Source of the DNA: CAJGDV01 sp036667875
Lineage (GTDB): Bacteria; Bacillota_I; Bacilli_A; RF39; UBA660
NCBI GenBank assembly: GCA_036667875.1
Contig: JAVWTD010000029.1
Coordinates: 1-15,907 of the forward strand
Reading direction: 5' to 3'
DNA: 15,907 nucleotides
In this document: positions 13,212 to 15,907 of the stretch, piece by piece
Layout of the letters: every line of letters begins with the position of its first letter
How positions within the stretch are numbered: position 1 is the first letter of the stretch
Notes under the pieces: model-generated
What the model was told of the DNA's origin: nothing
Databases searched by the model: none
The model's input: the letters and a program-made list of their open reading frames with translations, nothing else
Program-made: the position numbers and the translations under genes

Positions 13212-14715
13212 ATACTAGTAATACTAAAACTACTGATATTACTAGGGTTAATGCAATAAGTTGTAGGGCAAACTTAAAGATATATTTAATCCATTCTTTA
13301 ATGCTTACACCAAGAATACTTAATCCACCTATTAAAATTAAACTAGTAGGAACAAGCATCATTACAATACTGTGCATTGATTGAAAAATAAATCCGATTA
13401 TTGGTAGGAATTCAGCATCATATCCTTTTGTAAATAGGCTTGAAACTGAATTTAAGGCATAGTAGAAATCATTGTAGAAGAATCCACTTAGTAATGATAC
13501 TACTGATGTTGTAAAGAAATTAAATCCTTCAGTTAATTTTAATAATTTGTCTGTAATTGTTACAAACATATTTGAACCACTTCCTGAAAGCATTAGTGTA
13601 AACACTACACAACCTATAGTCATTAAGAAAGCTGTTTTAAACATTTTCTTACTACCATTAATAAATCCTTCAATAATTTGATCGAATTTAAGGTTATAAA
13701 TCCATCCGATTACTGCTCCCATTATAAGTAGAAGTGCTGACATTTCATAAGAAGTCCAATATCCAAAAGGATTAGATACTCCTAAAACTGATGTAATAAT
13801 TGGAATTTCAAAAACTTTAACATCTTGCATTAATTTAAATAATACTTCAAATATTTCTACTTTAAACATATATTTCCAGTTAATCATAGATAAGAAGAGA
13901 ATAACTGTTAATAAAACAAGCATTATACCTAATGGTTTTTGTTTTTTTGAACTTACCTCTTGATTCTCCATAAATGGAGCATCAATTACTATATCTTCAA
14001 TTATTGTTTCTGTTTTTGGTTTAACAACTTTTTTTGTTGTTTTTTTTGTTTCTTCGATTGTTTCTTTTATTTTTTTTGTTGTTTTTTTTGTTTTTGGCAT
14101 TAATTTTGATTCTTTATTGCCTACTACAAAGAATACATAAAGTGCTATTACGATTACTAAAAAGGCGAATTTCAACCAAATATTATCACCGTTTTTTAGT
14201 CCTAATATATTTGATATTTGAGTTGCATTTCCTAATCCATAAGTTGATGCAATACTACCTGCTAAAATTGAACCAATTGTAGCTGATAAGGCAGTTATTT
14301 TGTTGTATCCCATTTTTAATAGGACTCCCATAAATAATGGTACAAATACGAAAAAGGCATAATTAACACCGATTACTGATGATAGTATCATAGTTATTAC
14401 TATGAATGCTATTAAGAATAATCTTTCTTTATTTTCATATTTTTTTGCAAAATTTTCGACAAACTTTTTATACACTCCTGTTTTGTCTAATACGCCATAG
14501 AATGCTCCAATGGCAAGTGCTACTACTCCAAATTGGATAAATGTAGCGATTGTTATAAGTGGATAATTAAATATCCCAAATAGTCCAACGGGTGCAATTT
14601 TAGCAGCTGTTACCGCTCCCTCACTTAGTGTTCCTGTTGGTATTATCCATGATAATGCTATATAGATAATAAAGCATATCATGATGGCTTTAAATAAATC
14701 GTATTTTTTCTTCAT
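13210..14715 (-). CDS. polytopic membrane transporter, YfcC/DcuC-like (ion transporter superfamily)
   Basis: The 501-residue protein has roughly a dozen hydrophobic helices in two halves, with a WIIPTG motif after the first helix as in YfcC-type carriers. Other marks are GVNYAFFVFVPLF (about 116-128), GSILAGSIASTYGLGNATQIS (split about 148-168) and, in the second half, LSGSGSNMF. These glycine/serine-rich stretches fit the paired re-entrant substrate sites of the ion transporter superfamily. The likely substrate class is a carboxylate or amino-acid-like solute, but this is inference. Between the halves is an unusual cytoplasmic loop (about 200-260), very rich in Lys and Thr (KKTTKK twice), encoded by a direct DNA repeat. 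GGAGGT lies ten bases before the ATG. Confidence 0.68.
   Translation of the reverse strand: MKKKYDLFKAIMICFIIYIALSWIIPTGTLSEGAVTAAKIAPVGLFGIFNYPLITIATFIQFGVVALAIGAFYGVLDKTGVYKKFVENFAKKYENKERLFLIAFIVITMILSSVIGVNYAFFVFVPLFMGVLLKMGYNKITALSATIGSILAGSIASTYGLGNATQISNILGLKNGDNIWLKFAFLVIVIALYVFFVVGNKESKLMPKTKKTTKKIKETIEETKKTTKKVVKPKTETIIEDIVIDAPFMENQEVSSKKQKPLGIMLVLLTVILFLSMINWKYMFKVEIFEVLFKLMQDVKVFEIPIITSVLGVSNPFGYWTSYEMSALLLIMGAVIGWIYNLKFDQIIEGFINGSKKMFKTAFLMTIGCVVFTLMLSGSGSNMFVTITDKLLKLTEGFNFFTTSVVSLLSGFFYNDFYYALNSVSSLFTKGYDAEFLPIIGFIFQSMHSIVMMLVPTSLILIGGLSILGVSIKEWIKYIFKFALQLIALTLVISVVLVLLV
14029..14093 (-). repeat. in-frame direct repeat encoding KKTTKK in the transporter loop
   Basis: The same 23-base string (T7-GTTG-T8-G-T3 on the plus strand) occurs at 14029-14051 and 14071-14093, offset by 42 bases or 14 codons. 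The T8/A8 homopolymers are potential slippage sites inside a coding region. Confidence 0.75.
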
Positions 14716-14735
14716 TTTCTATTACCTCCAAAATA

Positions 14736-14744
14736 ATTATATCA
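14736..14744 (-). promoter_or_regulatory. extended -10 of the transporter gene
   Basis: TGA-TATAAT (14744-14736) lies about 20 bases before the transporter start. No clear -35 is present. The rest of the gap between 14716 and 14876 holds the terminator of the lectin-like gene; I see no small gene in it. Confidence 0.55.
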
Positions 14745-14813
14745 AAATTTCCTTTATAATAAAATGATTTTCACAATTATTACACATAAATATGTAAGTA
14801 TATCCTACTATAT

Positions 14814-14864
14814 AAAAACCTGACATTAATTATCAACTTTTAACATTGACATTTTTATCAGGTT
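14814..14864 (-). terminator. long-loop hairpin after the lectin-fold gene, probable terminator
   Basis: AACCTGA (14864-14858) and TCAGGTT (14823-14817) form a 7-bp stem around a 34-nt AT-rich loop, with TTTTT at its 3' end (14818-14814). It starts 12 bases after the stop codon. The long loop makes it weaker than the other terminators here. Because it directly follows a suspected variable repeat, it could also be a DGR homing hairpin. Confidence 0.5.
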
Positions 14865-14876
14865 CTATATTAACAT

Positions 14877-15907
14877 TTATACGGTTTTAAGAAGACGCGA
14901 ACCCACATCGCTATCACTGTAAGTACTCGAGGAAAGGAGATCGAAGTAACTGATACCAGCAGCAGGACCGTAAGCCCAAGCGCCGCCGAACAGAAGAATC
15001 TTATTTTCTTGTGTATTATTTTGCCAATAGTAATCCCCATACTTGACCCCGGCGTTACCTCCAACAGCTGTTGGCATTTGTAAAAAGGGAAAGGTACTGT
15101 TGTAACCCATTTTTGTAACAAAACCATCGGTGCTTAACTTTTTGTAACCTGTTATTTTTGAATAAGTTCCTGTGAAATTTGATGATACATATTTTGAGGC
15201 ATCTTTGCTTATGTAAAAATCGGAATTTATATTATCAAGGTTTACGCCATCAATAAATTGCCAAACATTCCCATAGATATTTTCTATGCCTCTATATTTC
15301 ATAGCGTTTTTACCATCTGTATTGCTTATTTTAGAACCACTTGATGCAGTAACTGCATCTGTTATTCCATTTACAATTGATTCTGTATTACTATTAGCGT
15401 ATCCTTGCATTTTAGATTGACTATTTAAGGTAGCAAATTCAATATAGAATAATACTTGAATTGCATCAAGTGCGTGTATATCAAGTAATTGGTAACCTGT
15501 TACTCCACTTTGATTGTTGCTAGTTGCTAATGTTCTAAATTGGTCTATAGTTCTACTTACTAAAGGCATAACGCCTGTTTTAGATTCTAGTTTTCCACCT
15601 GTTTCACTAGCGTCATACTTCCCTACTAGAATATATGGAAGTTCTTTACTTTTAACTTCATCATAGAAGCATGCTGGTAAATAATAGTCATTATCTTTTT
15701 TGACTTTAGATATACGCCATTCCCAGACATCACCTGTTACTGTCTTTTTAATATAAAACTTAGGAATAGTTACAAACTGATTACCATAAGTGTCTTCCAC
15801 ATCAACCATATCTTTGTAAATTTCTGCATTATCAAAATCATTTTTTGGTGTTGTTTGATCAACTCCAACGTTTGCAGTCATTCCTAATGCATCATCTAAA
15901 CGAGTGT
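14877..15907 (-). CDS. C-type-lectin/FGE-fold protein, probable DGR variable protein (5' end outside window)
   Basis: The frame is open to the window edge (first full codon 15905-15903), so the N-terminus is missing; 342 residues are visible. The first ATG in view, at 15881, has no ribosome site and is probably internal. Numbering from it, NQFVTIPKFYIKK (34-46) and ELPYILVGKYDAS (80-92) form a conserved early domain. ENIYGNVWQFIDG (200-212) is the GNVWEW-type motif of formylglycine-generating-enzyme/CLec folds. FGGAW (298-302) through GSRLL (327-331) is the tail typical of DGR target proteins, where exposed side chains vary to change binding. No reverse transcriptase is in the window. The protein may be a surface or prophage-tail ligand-binding protein; the missing N-terminus would decide. 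Confidence 0.82.
   Translation of the reverse strand, partial: TRLDDALGMTANVGVDQTTPKNDFDNAEIYKDMVDVEDTYGNQFVTIPKFYIKKTVTGDVWEWRISKVKKDNDYYLPACFYDEVKSKELPYILVGKYDASETGGKLESKTGVMPLVSRTIDQFRTLATSNNQSGVTGYQLLDIHALDAIQVLFYIEFATLNSQSKMQGYANSNTESIVNGITDAVTASSGSKISNTDGKNAMKYRGIENIYGNVWQFIDGVNLDNINSDFYISKDASKYVSSNFTGTYSKITGYKKLSTDGFVTKMGYNSTFPFLQMPTAVGGNAGVKYGDYYWQNNTQENKILLFGGAWAYGPAAGISYFDLLSSSTYSDSDVGSRLLKTV
14889..14990 (-). other. putative DGR variable repeat at the 3' end of the lectin-fold gene
   Basis: These 34 codons (TTC of FGG to CTT of RLL) are about 53% GC by hand count, with only 12 adenines on the coding strand. Thirty codons end in C or T, and none is AAC or AAT. TAC, AGT, GAT, ATC and AGC at the exposed positions are what random replacement of both adenines in AAY template codons would give. 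The edges are approximate because no template repeat is available for alignment. Confidence 0.65.

Noticed and set aside
13210..14876. DGR reverse transcriptase or template repeat next to the variable gene
   Set aside because: The neighbouring frame is a multi-helix transporter without reverse-transcriptase motifs, and the 160-base gap is AT-rich with no similarity to the GC-rich variable repeat.
14870..15127. 85-residue minus-strand frame overlapping the lectin-fold gene end
   Set aside because: The main frame has clear protein motifs over the same bases; the open alternative frame is a by-product of the GC-rich segment.
1..15907. tRNA, rRNA, CRISPR arrays, insertion sequences
   Set aside because: I saw no conserved tRNA arm sequences, spaced repeats, transposase frames or terminal inverted repeats on either strand.

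Overview
The window is AT-rich and reads with the standard stop codons. It comes from a low-GC Firmicutes-type (Bacilli-like) genome. The neighbourhood recU-ponA facing nth-dnaD is the classic Bacilli arrangement. A Cse60-family small protein, strong AGGAGG/AGGTGA ribosome sites and extended -10 promoters fit as well. A large penicillin-binding protein and an M23 hydrolase show that the cell makes peptidoglycan, so it is not a wall-less mollicute. Two blocks of exactly 100 N are scaffold gaps, so this is probably a draft or metagenome-assembled genome from an uncultured lineage.

Layout. 135-3669 (+): recU and ponA overlap, and end in a hairpin shared with the convergent pair dnaD-nth (4937-3683, -). 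5611-4994 (-): a lipoprotein with an acidic coiled-coil region. 6100-5699 (-): a lone type IV-type prepilin. 7766-6158 (-): prfA-prmC, release factor 1 and its methyltransferase; prmC is broken by a gap. 7883-8068 (+): a tiny two-helix membrane protein, divergent from prfA. 8620-8087 (-): two nearly identical 62-residue zinc-ribbon proteins, each with its own promoter and a similar leader of about 80 nt. 13144-8795 (-): DUF2207-like membrane protein, YgjP-like metallopeptidase, secreted M23 hydrolase, Cse60-like protein and an ABC-F ATPase. A hairpin with a U-tract buries the ABC-F ribosome site. 14715-13210 (-): a polytopic YfcC/DcuC-like transporter. 15907-14877 (-): a 5'-truncated gene for a C-type-lectin/FGE-fold protein.

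The most interesting object is that last gene. Its 3' end (14889-14990) is about 53% GC by hand count, in an otherwise very AT-rich window. It encodes a GGxW...GSRLL tail made almost wholly of NNY codons, with no AAY codon. This matches the variable repeat of a diversity-generating retroelement (DGR) target. No reverse transcriptase or template repeat is visible here, so those would lie elsewhere. Second in interest are the ABC-F attenuator-like hairpin and the duplicated zinc-ribbon leaders.

The genome is compact. Stop codons of four genes lie inside or at the edge of terminator hairpins, and neighbouring genes overlap at ponA/recU, nth/dnaD, prmC/prfA and at a TAATG junction.
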